From: Halichondria panicea
Lineage: Eukaryota > Porifera > Demospongiae > Suberitida > Halichondriidae
NCBI RefSeq assembly: GCF_963675165.1
Contig: NC_087393.1
Location: 413,502 to 477,501 of the forward strand
DNA length: 64,000 nt
Direction of reading: 5' to 3'
Part shown: piece after piece, positions 1-12,189 of the stretch
How the letters are laid out: each line of letters starts with the position of its first letter
Numbering within the stretch: the first letter of the stretch is position 1
Position numbers and translations under genes: made by a program
The notes under the pieces: model-generated
What the model saw: the letters and a program-made list of their open reading frames with translations, nothing else
What the model was told of the DNA's origin: nothing
Database searches by the model: none

Positions 1-772
1 ACTGGCATGTGATCATGACTGCAAACAATATTTGCATTGCGTTTTATTGACCCTATATATTATTATAGTCGGAAGGCGGTAATAGCTGAAATGTGTGTAA
101 TTTTTATAGAATGTCCTGAGGTTAATTGTTTGTTAATATAAATTAGTGTACTGCATGATTGCCTCATTGATAGAAGTCTTTGATGCAATGCACTGCTTCG
201 GGCTCGGACAGGAGGGAAAAGGGTGCTTGATGTCCCTCCATGTTAATAGAACCCTTACTATTACATAAAGTACATTGTAGTTACGTACCGCGTGAGAGCC
301 TGGCCCTTTGGGGAAGCTATATTAGTGCTTGTGGAAGCTATATTAGTGCAGATTGGCAGTGAGCAACCACATGCAGGAAGTTTACTAAGTGTCCACTTAT
401 TGTGGTCCAGGACTGCCCCACTTCCTCATTAGAGTGGCTGGCTATAAAACTCCCCTAACTTCTCAGTACAGCCATTCCAGATCTAGATCTAGTGTGTGAT
501 GAGTGTGCATAGTCAGTCAGTGCAAGATATTCTAAACTGGGTTCAGATGAAACTAAGGTAGCTAAATAAATAGCTAGTTGTGCTATTTTAGTGATCATGC
601 AGTCAAGCTGTACTGATGTATATAGTGTACAATAGATGATGTTTACAGTTGTGATCATGTTTCCTCTGCTGTGATCATTGCTCTATATAGCTGTCATATT
701 ATAGTAGTTCCTTCCTCTTCACTCTGTTAGGATGTCTGTTGCTGCTGTAACTCACTGTCCTTCTCTGTGCAG
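1..772. other. Non-coding sequence upstream of the first recognised exon
   Basis: No open frame with coding character is visible on either strand. The first recognised exon of the + strand gene begins at 773, directly after a pyrimidine-rich acceptor ending in CAG. The stretch is therefore probably part of an intron of that gene whose earlier exons lie outside the window, or an intron within its 5' untranslated region. The minus-strand frames at 455-658 and 699-977 show no family resemblance. Confidence 0.5.
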
Positions 773-3700
773 GTGCTGTAAGGAAATGGGTGCAAGCAAT
801 GGCAAGAGGACTAAGAGGACCACTACTCATCGTGGGGAGTCCTTTATACTTGACCCCAAGACCAACCCAATGAACGCCAGAGCTGACTATTCTCACAAAG
901 AGTAAATACAATGCACGTTGATCTGTAAGAATGTCCAGCTTCATAATAATATCCAATACAGTTGTTCCAATACACACAACTGTAAGATTTTAACTAAAAT
1001 GATTACGTATACTTTTGTGCAGGTGCGATATAGATCGGAAGAACAGCTGTGCAAAGACTGATTCTCTCTACAGAAGTGAATGTACGTTGCCTTTATTTAA
1101 CTCACATGCACACCACCTCCACCAGTAATGCCTGTTAAAAATTAGCAGGGTAAGGTGTTCGTTTATAATCATAAGCAGTAACCTTTCCTGTTAAAAATTA
1201 GCAGGGTAAGGTGTTCGTTTATAATCATAAGCAGTATAACCTTTCCTGGTATAGTGTAGCTAGTCAAGCCATGTACATTAAAGTGCTACTGTGTATGTGG
1301 TGAGGTAATGTAAACATGTTTATACGCATCCATCTGCTTAAGTGGCAGGCCTTGTGTTCATGCAAAGCCATTGACTTCCACAGCTTTCCACCCACTTGGT
1401 TCCCCAACATTCTCAACGTTTGGGTCATTTGCTGTTATGGAGACGAAACTGGAACAAGAGCCATCATTGGGAATGCCCAGAAAAGTAAAAATGTTCGCCT
1501 CGAGGAAGCTTATTACAAAGTGCTCATCAGAGCCCAACTTGCTTGACGAGTGTCCAGCTGACCTTCCCCACACTTTCATAGGTACCGAACCATCTCACGT
1601 GACAAGGCTGCTACGAGAGTCCACTCCTCACACTACTAATATCACAGGAAGCACATTGTCACTCGTGCCCGGACCCAGCCTCACACACAGCACACAGTCA
1701 CTCAACACACAGTCACTCACCACCCACACAACAACACTCAAACCGGTGTACATTATACCACCAGAAGTGGAGAAAGTTGCAGTACGATTAAGTCGGTCCC
1801 CACAACCCACTCGAAAACCGCCTGTTCCCGAGAGACTAAACAGTGCCACTAGCGTCAGCAGTTTCGGCTCTGCATCGTCAGGTCAACGACATCTCAGTGA
1901 GAGCTTTGAGCCAGCTCTGACTATGGAGACAGACCAACCCTCACCTGGCCTGAGAACCATTGCCAGGATTAAAGGTACTTGTGCAAGCGTCTGTCATTCC
2001 ATTGTATGGCTTAAATGTTGCTGCAAGGTTTTTAGCAACATTGGTAAGATGCCACAGTCAGGAAATGTTTCACTAGCATTGCTTCTTAAATATTTCAATG
2101 CATTAGTAAGAATTTACTGTCTTTTATCTAGACAATTATTGTTTTTTTCCACCCTTAGAAGGCAGTCCAAAGCATGTGCTTGCTCGCGACAGTGTGACCA
2201 GTAACATGTCCTATGTACTGACTCAAGAGCCACAGCCCTGGACCTGTGACTCTAGACCATGCTCGGGCGAGGCTAGACCACCCTTTCCCCTGCCCTTGAC
2301 CCGTGACTCTAGACCATGCTCGGGTGAGCATAGACCACCCCCTCCCCTGCCCTGGACCCGTGACTCTAGACCATGCTCGGGTGAGGATAGACCACCCCCT
2401 CCCCTGCCCTGGACCCGTGACTCTAGACCATGCTCGGGCGAGGATAGACCACCCCCTCCCCTGCCCTGGACCCGTGACTCTAGACCATGTTCGGGTGAGG
2501 CTAGACCACCCCCTCCCCTCCGCAAGGTGCCCTCACCACTGCACATCAGAGCTGACACTGCTAGAGCTGGTGAGTGAATGATTCCCTACTAGTGCCTAAA
2601 CAAGGGGAGTCTTTTTGGCTGCTTATCAGTTTTACCTTAATTGCCATTAATTTTGTTGGTTGTGTGTTTCCTTCCCCAATTTCCCCATATTTGCTGATTG
2701 TATGATAATAATCACTATTGTGTATACTGTGTAACCCGCTCTCTTTGTTGCTCTAGCTGCAGGTGATGTGATGACTGATATAAAGCAACGAGCACTTCCC
2801 CCCACCCCTAACCAAGTGCACGCTCGCCTCACACGAACATCTGCAACTCTAAAGACGTACAGATCACCTCTCCTATCAACAGACGAAAGCTCATTGGACT
2901 CACACGGAAGTAGAGAAGCCAGTAAACAACAATACGAAGCAGGGGCTAGCCGAACGTTACCCACTAAAAGGCATGGCAGAAAACTTAATCTTAAATCAAT
3001 CATTCAAACTGATTGCCAACCGCACTATCATGTCCTGGAGTCTTCCCCACCGTCGGCCGATATTACCGTGACAACCATGCCCCCACCACGCCCACCGAGG
3101 AAACTAATTGACCCAACACGGCAAATTGATTTTACCCATCTAATTACTGGAGAGAACAGAGACCCTACTCTGGGGAGTGACGATGTGTCTGTGGCTGTAT
3201 CTGATACTGATGCCACCTGTCTTCATTGTGGTCGCCAAATTGGAGGTTAGTATGTCAGGGAAATACTAGCCACACTTCTGTTATTTAGTAAGTGTGTGTG
3301 TACATAGTTTCAATATGGTGAGTCACCACTGGATGTAGTGGTATAATCACTGCAGTGTCTCCTAATATTGATATTTTGTAGTGCAAACAAGCCATTTAAT
3401 TTCAATAGTCGTAGACATCAATCTTTACAGTTTGGCATGTTGTTTGACTTAATTATTATAATAATATATTTTAATGCAGCCGAACCATTCTATATTTGTG
3501 TGGCTGATTCTGAAGATGGTGGTTCCTCTACTCGAGGCAGTGCGACTAACACACCTGAGGTAACAGACCCAGTGACTGGGCCTGATGCAGTCGATTCGGC
3601 TACTAGGCCTGATACAGTCCCCCTGGGCGACGTTGCTGGCATGGAATTGGCTGACACAACAAGTGCTGCACAAGAAACAGTTGAAGTGATTCAAACGCAA

Positions 3701-6248
3701 GAGGCCGTCCAACCGCCTGAGGCTGTTTCTGACCCTATCATTAGTGAAGGGGATATGGTAGCCCTCACAACAGAGGAGACCAACCATGATCAAGATGACC
3801 TTTCAGACGAAGATGTACAACCAAGAACAAGTGGAATTCCCACAGGAAGTAAGCACCTTCCATTTTAATGTGGTAAATTTAGATGGCTTTCTTATTAGAA
3901 TTATGTTACTCAAAGTCCCCTCACATCCTTTCATTTATATTTCACTGACCCTCTTAAATAGTTTTTTTCACATGTGAAATGTAGCTATCTAAATTTACCT
4001 TCATGTGGTAAATTTAGATGGGCTTTCTTATTAGAATTATGTTACTCAAAGTCCCCTCACATCCTTTCAACCCTTTTATTTATATTTCACTGACCCTCTT
4101 AAATGGTTTTTTTCACATGTGAAATGTAGCTGTGGCTGAATGTGTGTTTCCTTTATAGATGGTGATGATGTTAGTTTGGAAGATGAGTTGCAGCCAGGAG
4201 CTTTGATCTGTATGGACTGTGTCCGGAGGGAAGGTTCGTACATTAGTAACAATTATTTTACATAATTATATAGAATTCATTTTTAGTTAACACCCCGTAC
4301 AGACATTACAGAAAGGACTAGTGTGTTTGCTTTACAGCACATCATGCTGTAAGCAAACACACTAGTCCTTTCTGTTATTTAAGCACCTGCCGGTTTCATT
4401 CCACCATAGCCAGCTAGATAAACTTTGCATTGAGATTATGTTAATGATGTATTTAAATTTTAAATGGCTTATTTTATCTACGCTCATCTCTCCCCCCTTA
4501 CTTTCACAGCTCCTATCTATCATGAGTTGAACCCTGGCGAGATTGAGGCCATTCTGTCAGGTATGGACCTGTCAGCCCCGCCCATCCCATCGAGGGAACA
4601 ACGTCCCCCTAGGGAGAGGGACCCAGTCTACGAGAGAATTGCAAGTGTGAAGAGAAAACTGACCCTTAAGCTGAGCACTGGGTCGAGAATTATCACACGT
4701 GTGAGCCTCGATGGAGCATACATCATCAGTAAGCACTAGAGCTATTGCAGCGCTGACCTCAGTATTATTGTTTTGTACATCCTACAATTAAGATGTTGTG
4801 GTGTTGTGTAGATGCATGGTTTCTGTTTTGCTAGACATTAGATAGTTGTGTATAGAGTCTATACTCTATACTCCACCATTACTAAATAAGCTTCATTTTA
4901 CTTTAGTTTATCAGATACTAGTCATCACTGTAGGCTTATAAGAAGAAGCTCAATTGTTAAAATGATGGTTAGAGCAAGATATGTATGTAGTGATTGTATG
5001 TACCCACTAGTTCACCCCCCCTCTCACTTTCTGCAGAAGCTTCAAAACCACGTAGGCCCAAGTATCGGACCACCTCCTCCACAGACTATGAGCAAGTGTC
5101 CACGGACATTGACACGCCCCCCTCCCCTCACTACCATCGAGCTTCAGAGATACACCAACTAGGGGAAATCCCTCTGCCAGACGAGGTCGACCCTGCTAAT
5201 CACACCAGATGCCGACCACACCCACCTCCGCTGGCCGCATTTCGAGGTCATCAATCGAGCTCACATGACTACGAGAGTTTACCGGGTTCCTTTGAGGGCC
5301 GACAAGTGGAACTACGCGGTGGCCTGGGAAACAAGCAGGGATCACATGACTACGCCTTCATTGGGCCTGCCCCTAGTATGGAGAGCCTTAACGAGCGATC
5401 TCCCAGTCCACCATATGTGCCTCCAGGAGGTGAGAAAAATTCATATTTAGTGTATGTATACAGCCAGTTGTGAAGTACATAACATGACATGCAGATAGTA
5501 CTAGCTGCAAGATATGTAATTATGTCTGTTGTGTGCCATTTAAGTGAGCAATATTAATTTTTTAATTTCTCTTCTATTAGGTCAAAGAGCCACACTAATG
5601 CGAATAGACTCCCAAGGCTATGCCTCTGTGATGATTCCTGATTACTCGGACGATACTACGGATTGCTTGAGGCCGGGTGAGAGGAGGTGCCCCTTTCATG
5701 TCAGTACAGAGTCACTGGACCCACGGAGATCTCCCAATGATTACGAGGTCCCTGTCATTAAAACTACGGCTGAAACTGAAGAAACTATTCGAAGAGGCTC
5801 ACTAGCCCGGCAAAGAGCAGTGTCGGAGAATGAGCAATCCCAACAGGAGGTTGCTACTTCAAGACAACCTGATTCAACGTCTATTGCTCAAGCTGGTATA
5901 TCTGACATCGTAGCAGCGAAGATGAGTGTGACTGATAACGAAAGTGTGGAGAGCGTTATTGACCAAGACGGCCACGAAGAAGTTTTTGACTCTGGATTCG
6001 AGAATTCTAACGAAGGACTTCAACTGACGTCCCCCCGAGTGTCTGAATCTGTGCCCCCCCCAATTCCACCACGACCCCCCCGAGCCCTATCCCTCATTGA
6101 GACCCAAAGCGACACGCTACTCTCTCAAGCTGATGATAGTTATAAACGACCTCGATCAAAGACTTTTAATAGCTCCAAACCGTCCACCCAAGAGACTAAC
6201 AAAAAACTCTGTATTGTACTCAATCACCAGTCAAGTGTGGTTGTTTAA
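773..6248 (+). CDS. Proline-rich, tyrosine-motif scaffold or receptor cytoplasmic tail (5' end not found)
   Basis: Product not recognised. Exons are about 773-901, 1023-1081, 1384-1974, 2159-2569, 2757-3245, 3480-3848, 4159-4233, 4510-4728, 5037-5429 and 5581-6248. Frames stay consistent across all junctions, and nearly every intron is phase 1. The first visible exon enters with phase 2 and reads CCKEMGASNGKR: either a Cys/Lys-rich juxtamembrane stretch following exons outside the window, or, using ATG at 786, a true N-terminus. The protein is Ser/Thr/Pro-rich and looks disordered. Exon 4 encodes five 19-residue repeats with RPPPPLP cores (class I SH3-type RxxPxxP). Tyrosine motifs include DYEQV, PVYERI, HDYESL, HDYAFI and NDYEVP, which are possible SH2 or PTB sites. 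Two CxxC pairs, CLHC and CMDC, lie in separate exons. I infer a signalling scaffold or the intracellular part of a receptor. No catalytic domain is visible. Confidence 0.7.
1131..1248. repeat. Tandem duplication, 56-bp unit, two copies
   Basis: Two adjacent near-identical copies start with CCTGTTAAAAATTAGCAGGG at 1131 and 1187, in the intron between the exons ending at 1081 and starting at 1384. No function is apparent. Confidence 0.85.
2236..2520 (+). repeat. Coding 57-bp tandem repeat (19-aa RPPPPLP unit), five copies
   Basis: Five head-to-tail 57-bp units inside exon 2159-2569 keep the reading frame. Each encodes a variant of TRDSRPCSGEDRPPPPLPW. Differences between copies are few and partly silent, suggesting recent expansion. 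The array multiplies a class I SH3-binding core in the product. Confidence 0.9.
3853..4134. repeat. Intronic direct duplication, about 145-bp unit
   Basis: The stretch beginning GTGGTAAATTTAGATGG near 3870 recurs near 4004 with small insertions and substitutions, ending in CACATGTGAAATGTAGCT both times. It lies within the intron between the exons ending at 3848 and starting at 4159. Confidence 0.8.
4309..4374. repeat. Near-perfect hairpin in an intron
   Basis: Arms of 30-31 nt, CAGAAAGGACTAGTGTGTTT... and its reverse complement, are separated by about 5 nt (CATCA), with a single unpaired T. The sequence is in the intron 4234-4509 of the + strand gene, so it would be transcribed. It could be a small foldback element or a small-RNA precursor hairpin. 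The sequence does not decide. Confidence 0.85.
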
Positions 6249-6462
6249 TTTTTTTGTATTGTCTGTTATAAACGTGATAACACGTGTGTGTCTGTGTGTC
6301 TGTGTGTGTGTGTGTGTCTGTGTGTGTGTGTGTGTGTGTCTGTGTCTGTGTGTGTGTGTGTGTCTGTGTGTTCATTAATTTTGTAATGAAATATCATAAC
6401 TTTATATTAAATTGCTATAAACATGTACATAATTATGCAAAAATAAGATGGATTTGATCTAG

Positions 6463-6833
6463 CTAATAGAAGTACAGTTTGACTTTGTTCAAGTCTTTGT
6501 TGGCACACTCCCTCGACCTGTTGTAGTAATAAAACAGACCATCTTTGCGGACCAGTTTCTTCACATAGTTGTTCATACACCAGCGATCAACCTGTAGTGA
6601 TATGGATTAGTTTACTGTCTACTAGTTGATGATTTGAACTACCTCACACTTGGAGGTGTGTGTCAAGTACTCCTGCTCATCTCTGTAGCCAGCAAGTTGG
6701 AATCTATAGGCTGAAAGGTAGTCAAAGATAAAATTATATTTATAGATCCACTAGAATTAGGTCCATTACCTTCTTCTACTTTTGTACTCCAAAATTTGGC
6801 TCTCTGCATTTTCTTTGGCTGAGGGAGAGACAT
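6463..6833 (-). CDS. MEIG1: MEIG1 homologue (meiosis-expressed gene 1)
   Basis: MEIG1 is a small protein needed for sperm tail assembly in mouse, where it works with PACRG in the manchette. Three exons on the minus strand, 6833-6770, 6710-6643 and 6591-6463, join in frame to 86 residues, against 88 in mammals. The product contains AKFW near the start, then [33 protein letters not shown] and a C-terminal KVKLYFY. These line up with mammalian MEIG1 (YRFQQAGYRDE, VDRWPETGYVKKLQRRD, FYYYNKQREC, KVKIYAY). ATG at 6833 is the only start in frame close upstream. The gene is head-to-head with the sterol-oxidase gene and tail-to-tail with the proline-rich gene. Orthology is confident. The function is inferred from mammals. 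Confidence 0.92.
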
Positions 6834-6903
6834 GACTGCACTGTGTGAGTAGTCTCACATAGAAAGGCTTTACATCTGGCTTTACATGTGTTTTGTTGCT
6901 ATG

Positions 6904-7044
6904 CAATGCAATAGACCACGCCCCTTCCAAGAAGAGGGCGGGGATGGTCATGCAATTTCTTGTTCTCGAGGTTTCAATGCAATAGACCACGCCCCTTCCA
7001 AGAAGAGGGCGGGGATGGTCAAATTTCTTGTTCTCGAGGTTTTG
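6904..7044. promoter_or_regulatory. Duplicated GC-box-like module in a divergent promoter
   Basis: Two tandem copies of about 71 bp start at 6904 and 6975. Each contains AATAGACCACGCCCCTTCC and AAGAGGGCGGGGATGG, an imperfect inverted pair of GC/CACCC-box-like motifs, followed by TTTCTTGTTCTCGAGGTTT. They lie between the start codons of MEIG1 (6833, minus) and the sterol-oxidase gene (7133, plus), so a bidirectional promoter role (Sp/KLF-like sites) is a reasonable inference. Confidence 0.5.
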
Positions 7045-7132
7045 CCGCGCTCTCCCTCTGACATGTAACGATCATAACCAGCTGTAGAATAAAGGTGGGT
7101 GTGTCTGGTCCCAAGAAGATCGAGCTAGCTAG

Positions 7133-8292
7133 ATGGAGGAGCATAGAAATCTCTGGATGGAGCTTGATCTGGTTGAGATGATGACATTTGTGGGTTGTAT
7201 GGTGGCTGTCAATAGTCTAGTGTTTGTTCTGTGCGGTGCTTTAGAGCTGGTGGAGAGATATGACCTCTTCAGTGACCGCAAGATCCACAAAACAGTGAGC
7301 AAGGATATTAATTGATATTGCAGCACTCTGCTAACATCATCAGTACCATAGATTTATATGCTGTATATAGTATAACAATTTACGGTAGCTATTATGCTAG
7401 GCCATTAAGCTGCCTATCCGATTTCTACTAGATACGGTTTTGTTTGTTCAATGCAGGCTGCCAAGTGTGAGCAGCCCAGCGTACGTGCAGTGGTGATCCA
7501 TATGCTCAAGGTGCACTACATCATCCAGCCTCTAGGCCTGCCTCTGTTCTATACCCTCATGAAGTGGGGAGGAGTGAGGTTCACTGCACCCGGACCATCC
7601 TGGTATAGGCATTGGGTCCACCTTCTCTGTCTCACGCATTGCATTGAAAATCTTCAGGCCAATCCTGCAACAATTTTATTCCAGCAAATTGTTGAAGGCT
7701 TTCACAATTAGACGTCATAGTTAGCTCTTGCATATTGTCATTGACTACCACATTTTAACATTTTAGTTCCCTTATTGCATGACGATGTTCATTAAAGTAA
7801 TAGTTGTTGCTTCTCTTCAGGCTGGAGATTGTGATCCACTTGGCAATGATAATGCTGATCGAAGACACGTGTTTCTACTGGATACACCGCGCCCTGCACA
7901 CACCCTTCCTCTACAAGCACGTGCACAAGATGCATCACGAATACAAGCAACCTCACTCATGGGCAGTCGAATACAGCCATATTCTAGAGTATACAATTGC
8001 AAATACTTTTGGTATCTTCATTGGTGCAGTCTTAATACATACTCACATCTACACATTCTATATATGGATATTGATTCGTACAGCTGAAGGTGTGGATGGG
8101 CACTGTGGTTACAACTTCTGGTTTAGTCCATTTCGATATTTCCCCTTTCGGCCCGGCAGTGATGTGCACGATTATCATCACTCTCATAATATCGGTAACT
8201 ATGGATCTCTGTTCACATTCTGGGACTCCATTTGTGGAACCAACATCTCATTCAGCAACTATATACAGAGGAAGAAAATGGCGCTACATTGA
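7133..8292 (+). CDS. C4-methylsterol-oxidase-like fatty acid hydroxylase family protein
   Basis: Three exons, 7133-7294, 7457-7602 and 7821-8292, join in frame to about 260 residues. The product has hydrophobic N-terminal segments and the three histidine boxes of the membrane di-iron hydroxylase superfamily: HRALH (WIHRALHTP), HKMHH (HKMHHEYKQP) and HDYHH (HDYHHSHN). Spacing and context (AVEYSHILE, IGNYGSLFTFWDSICGT) match MSMO1/ERG25, which oxidises the C4 methyl group of sterol intermediates in the endoplasmic reticulum. It may be true MSMO1 or a relative such as FAXDC2. Length is a little short of MSMO1 (about 290), so the N-terminus may differ from the one chosen. A Lys-Lys pair close to the C-terminus could serve ER retrieval. 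Confidence 0.85.
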
Positions 8293-8447
8293 ACTAAAAT
8301 AATGAACATTCTGTACAACCTGTATAATTATGTGATGTCATAAATATTGCTTCAAATATAATTTCAGTATTTGCAACCCAATTTGTCAATAATAATAAAA
8401 TAGAAAACTTTCTCATCAGATACACACACAGTATGAAGATACAAAAA

Positions 8448-11400
8448 TTATTCTGCTTTAATGTTCCTGGACACAGACTGTAAGAGATACGCTATACTTT
8501 TCTGTTTGTTCATGTCCTGGTCCCCTCCGCTGTGTGGGGTGGGCGGAGTCAGCACTGCCGAGGCTATACTGGGGATCTTGAGTACATGTACCAGCTCGTT
8601 GGCTCGACTGAGGAGCATCTTGTGAGTGGCAGGATCGCTGGTCACCTCCTACACAGTGTGTGGGTGGGTGTGGGTGTGTGAGTGGGGGGGGGGGTGTGAA
8701 TAAAGTAATGTACTAGGAAATATTCATGCAGCTTCTCTAGCTTGTACAGATGCTACTGTATTACAGTCTATGAGTTGCTAAAAACGTTAAAAACGGTTCG
8801 ATCAGTGACATTACTTTACACAGTATTGATAGTGTATGTATGGACAACCAGAAAACAGGCCTGATTTAGAGATAAACGGGCCCGAAATAAATCAATAATT
8901 ACCACACTATAATTAGAAGAGCTTTTATAGTTAGCTATTATTGTTGGCTAGCTGACCACATAACTTACTGATCCTATTTGGAGTATCTTGTTGAGGCAGA
9001 GTAGAGCTCTGGGGATGAGGTCTTGACAGCGAGAGGCTATCTTAGCCACTGAGCTCATGATGACCAGCACCAGGCGAGTGGTGCAGTGCTTGCTCTGGTG
9101 GAGATTCAGACTAGCCTCCAGCCCCATTGACTCCAGCGTCTGAGTGAGTGTGTGTGTGTGTGGGGGAGGGGAGGGGAGGGGAGGGTGTGTGTGTGTGTGG
9201 GGGGGGGGTATGAACAGTATTTGATTCACAGCACAATTGATATTGATATCAAGACAGTGAAATGGCCCCAGGCACAAACTACAATGAATAAGAGAGGCAT
9301 GTGTAGTATACACACATGTAGTGTGGGATGATTGGTTACCTCAAAGTACTGAGACAGCAGAGCAGTGGTGCAGCGACTGTCATAGCCTGCGTGACTGTAC
9401 TCCCCCAGTGCCCACACCTGTACATGTGTGTATGTACGTGTGTGTATGGACGAGGACAGGACTACACATCAGGACCCACACACAACACCACTGAGTTGAA
9501 ACCATACGTAGTTGTCACTAATGAAATATGAATACCATTCACAATAGGTCTTTGTGCCTACATCATCATAAGAGTATACAAATACTTACCAGGTGCATAT
9601 AGAAGTGCTCCCCCGCAGAGTTCAAAGAGCGCAGGTTGCTAAGGAAATCGACAATCTCCTGCTTAAAGTCAATCACAAAATGAGAGTGTAGTTTGAACAT
9701 CTCCATGAGTTGGTCGCTCATGACAACGCGTGTCTGGGATTGGTAGAAGTCTATCTTGTATAGCAGGACGGACCTCTCCATTACCACGGTAACCAGCTGG
9801 GAGAGCACCTCCCTGTCATTGCTAAACAGAACCGTCTTGAAAAATAGTCTGTGAATGTGTGGGCGTAGTGTGAGTGTGTGTGTGTGTGTGGGGGGGGGGG
9901 GGGTTGAAAGATAACATTAACAAGAATTGTGAGGAACTGCATTTCAGACCAGAGCACCGGGCCACAAACTTTATCGATGCATTCGTAGCTTACATGACAT
10001 GGTATGAATGGCTGCAGGGGGTACTGCCACTAATTGGAGGGGGGGGGGGGGGCCACATCACACCAACTAACTATCTTATAACAACAACAAAAGTCCCTTA
10101 TTTACAACACACTTGATCAGTAGTGGTGTGACCCGGGCCATCTCCACAACTCTCTGATGCTCTGAGAAATCCTCCAATAAGAACACGAGTGACTTGAGCT
10201 TGTCTATAGTGTCTCCCCTGCCACTCTCACTCCTCTGGAAATGTCCAAACATGAGCTTATGTGTGGGCTCTTGAAATGCAGCCAAACACTTGGCATATGG
10301 TGATACTTGGGGGCCAGTGTCTGCTAGGCCAGGGGAGGTCTGCAGGAGGTGGTTAGCTTGTAGGGTGGCCGAGAGACAGGGGAGGTCAAAAGTCGAGTGG
10401 AGGACCTCGGAGGCGGTTGCTTTGGAGATGAATGATGGCAGCAACTGTAGAAACTCAGCAATGAAGGTCGTGGGAAACCAGGCCAAGATCTGTGTGGGGG
10501 GTTGATAACATACTAGCTTTGCTAAATTTTATTATTTAGCCTGGAACGAGGCTACAATGTGAGCACGCAATCAACATTTCGATCTACAATACAATAATTA
10601 TTAACAATACGCACGCCTGACAATAATATTGATACACAAGATAGAGTATTACAAACTACGCATTGTGTCTATGCTACAGTATATACTGCTGTACACGTAC
10701 CTTGAGTATGTTGGGGAAGTACTTGGTGAGGATATTGGTGGAGCCATGGAGTGCCTCTAGGTTGTCCACCAGGTACTCCACAGTGTCGTAGGCCAGCCCA
10801 GGACTGGAGGGGAGGGGAGGGAGGGAGGAAGGGAGGGGAAGGGAGGGAGGGAGGGAGGGGGGAGGGGAGGAAGGGAAGGGAGGGAGGGGAGGGGATGGTA
10901 GTGATACATGCTCACTGTTTAAGTTACAAGGCACAATAATTTCATACTGGTTAGAAGCTACAATGCACACACTGACTATTTGCTTATTACTTATACAGCC
11001 AAAGAGTGTCTAATTGTTGGTACACTACACACACATAAATGTACTGGCTACTATGCTGAGCAGTTACAATCTCATGTACTTATTGTAATAATATTTTCAG
11101 CCTCACTCACTCGTTGAATTGACTGGCCAGCACCTGCCCAAAGAAGAGGGCCACAGGTCCCTCCGAATCATACATCTCAGACTCACCTATCAGGGGGGGG
11201 GATATCATCAGAGACAGAGAGAGTAATATCACACCTTGCCCACTCAACAACAAAAGCAGTAACAACAATGCATACACACAACATTAACGAGAAGTTTTGA
11301 TGAGAAATTTTACAAAGTGAATGTATAATTATACGAACTTGTACACTCACCGTGATTGAGGAAGAACTTGACGAGGGCTAACAGGAGGCGGGCATTGGGG

Positions 11401-12142
11401 ATAGGGTTTAGAGTACAACGGGAGTACACTCGACGAATGGTGGGGAAGACCCCGTTAATTAGAGAGCGGCTAAGAGAACAGAGGATGTCCAACAGTGCGA
11501 TACACTCGTACAAGCACTGTATGTGGGCGTGTGTGTGTGTGGGCGTGTGCGGAAGGGTACAGACGTGTGTGTGTGAGGGCGTGGGCGTGTGTGGTAACGA
11601 AATGTACTCACTCACCGCATCAATAAGGTCATCATCCACACTCTTTGAAGGCCCTAAAATCACGAATAATAAAATTAATAACAGAGTACATGTACCACGT
11701 ACAGTTTAAATAAACTTACTTCTTTCGCATTGATCAATCACTCTCAAGCAGTATTGTACAGCCGAGTCTTTGAGGCCTTGCTTTGTACGTCCACCGAGGA
11801 TCGGACCAATCAGAGAAGAGGATCCCATTCCAAGTGTTGGTGAGAGGGGGGAGGGCAGTGAGGTTGTGAAGGGGTGAGGCTGTGAGGGTGTGAGAGACGA
11901 TCTCAAGCTGCCCTGCCGATCATAACTTGAGGTACCCTAGGAGGAAGAGTGTCACGTGATTATCATGTGACTCTTGTGAAATGTACTTACGTGTGCCAGA
12001 GATTCGTGTGTGGGTGTGGGGGCGGGTGAGGGGGAGGGACCTGTGAGCCTGTTGTCTCCCGTGAGTGTGGAGAGGAACCAACGACGAAGAAAAGAAAACG
12101 TACTAATGTTGAGAAGATGATCCAATGAATATGATTCTCCTA

Positions 12143-12189
<47 letters not shown>

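Noticed and set aside
2223-2577. Minus-strand Gly-rich and alternative plus-strand frames over the proline-rich repeat
   Set aside because: They are shadows of the in-frame 57-bp coding repeat. The chosen frame is the one continuous with neighbouring exons.
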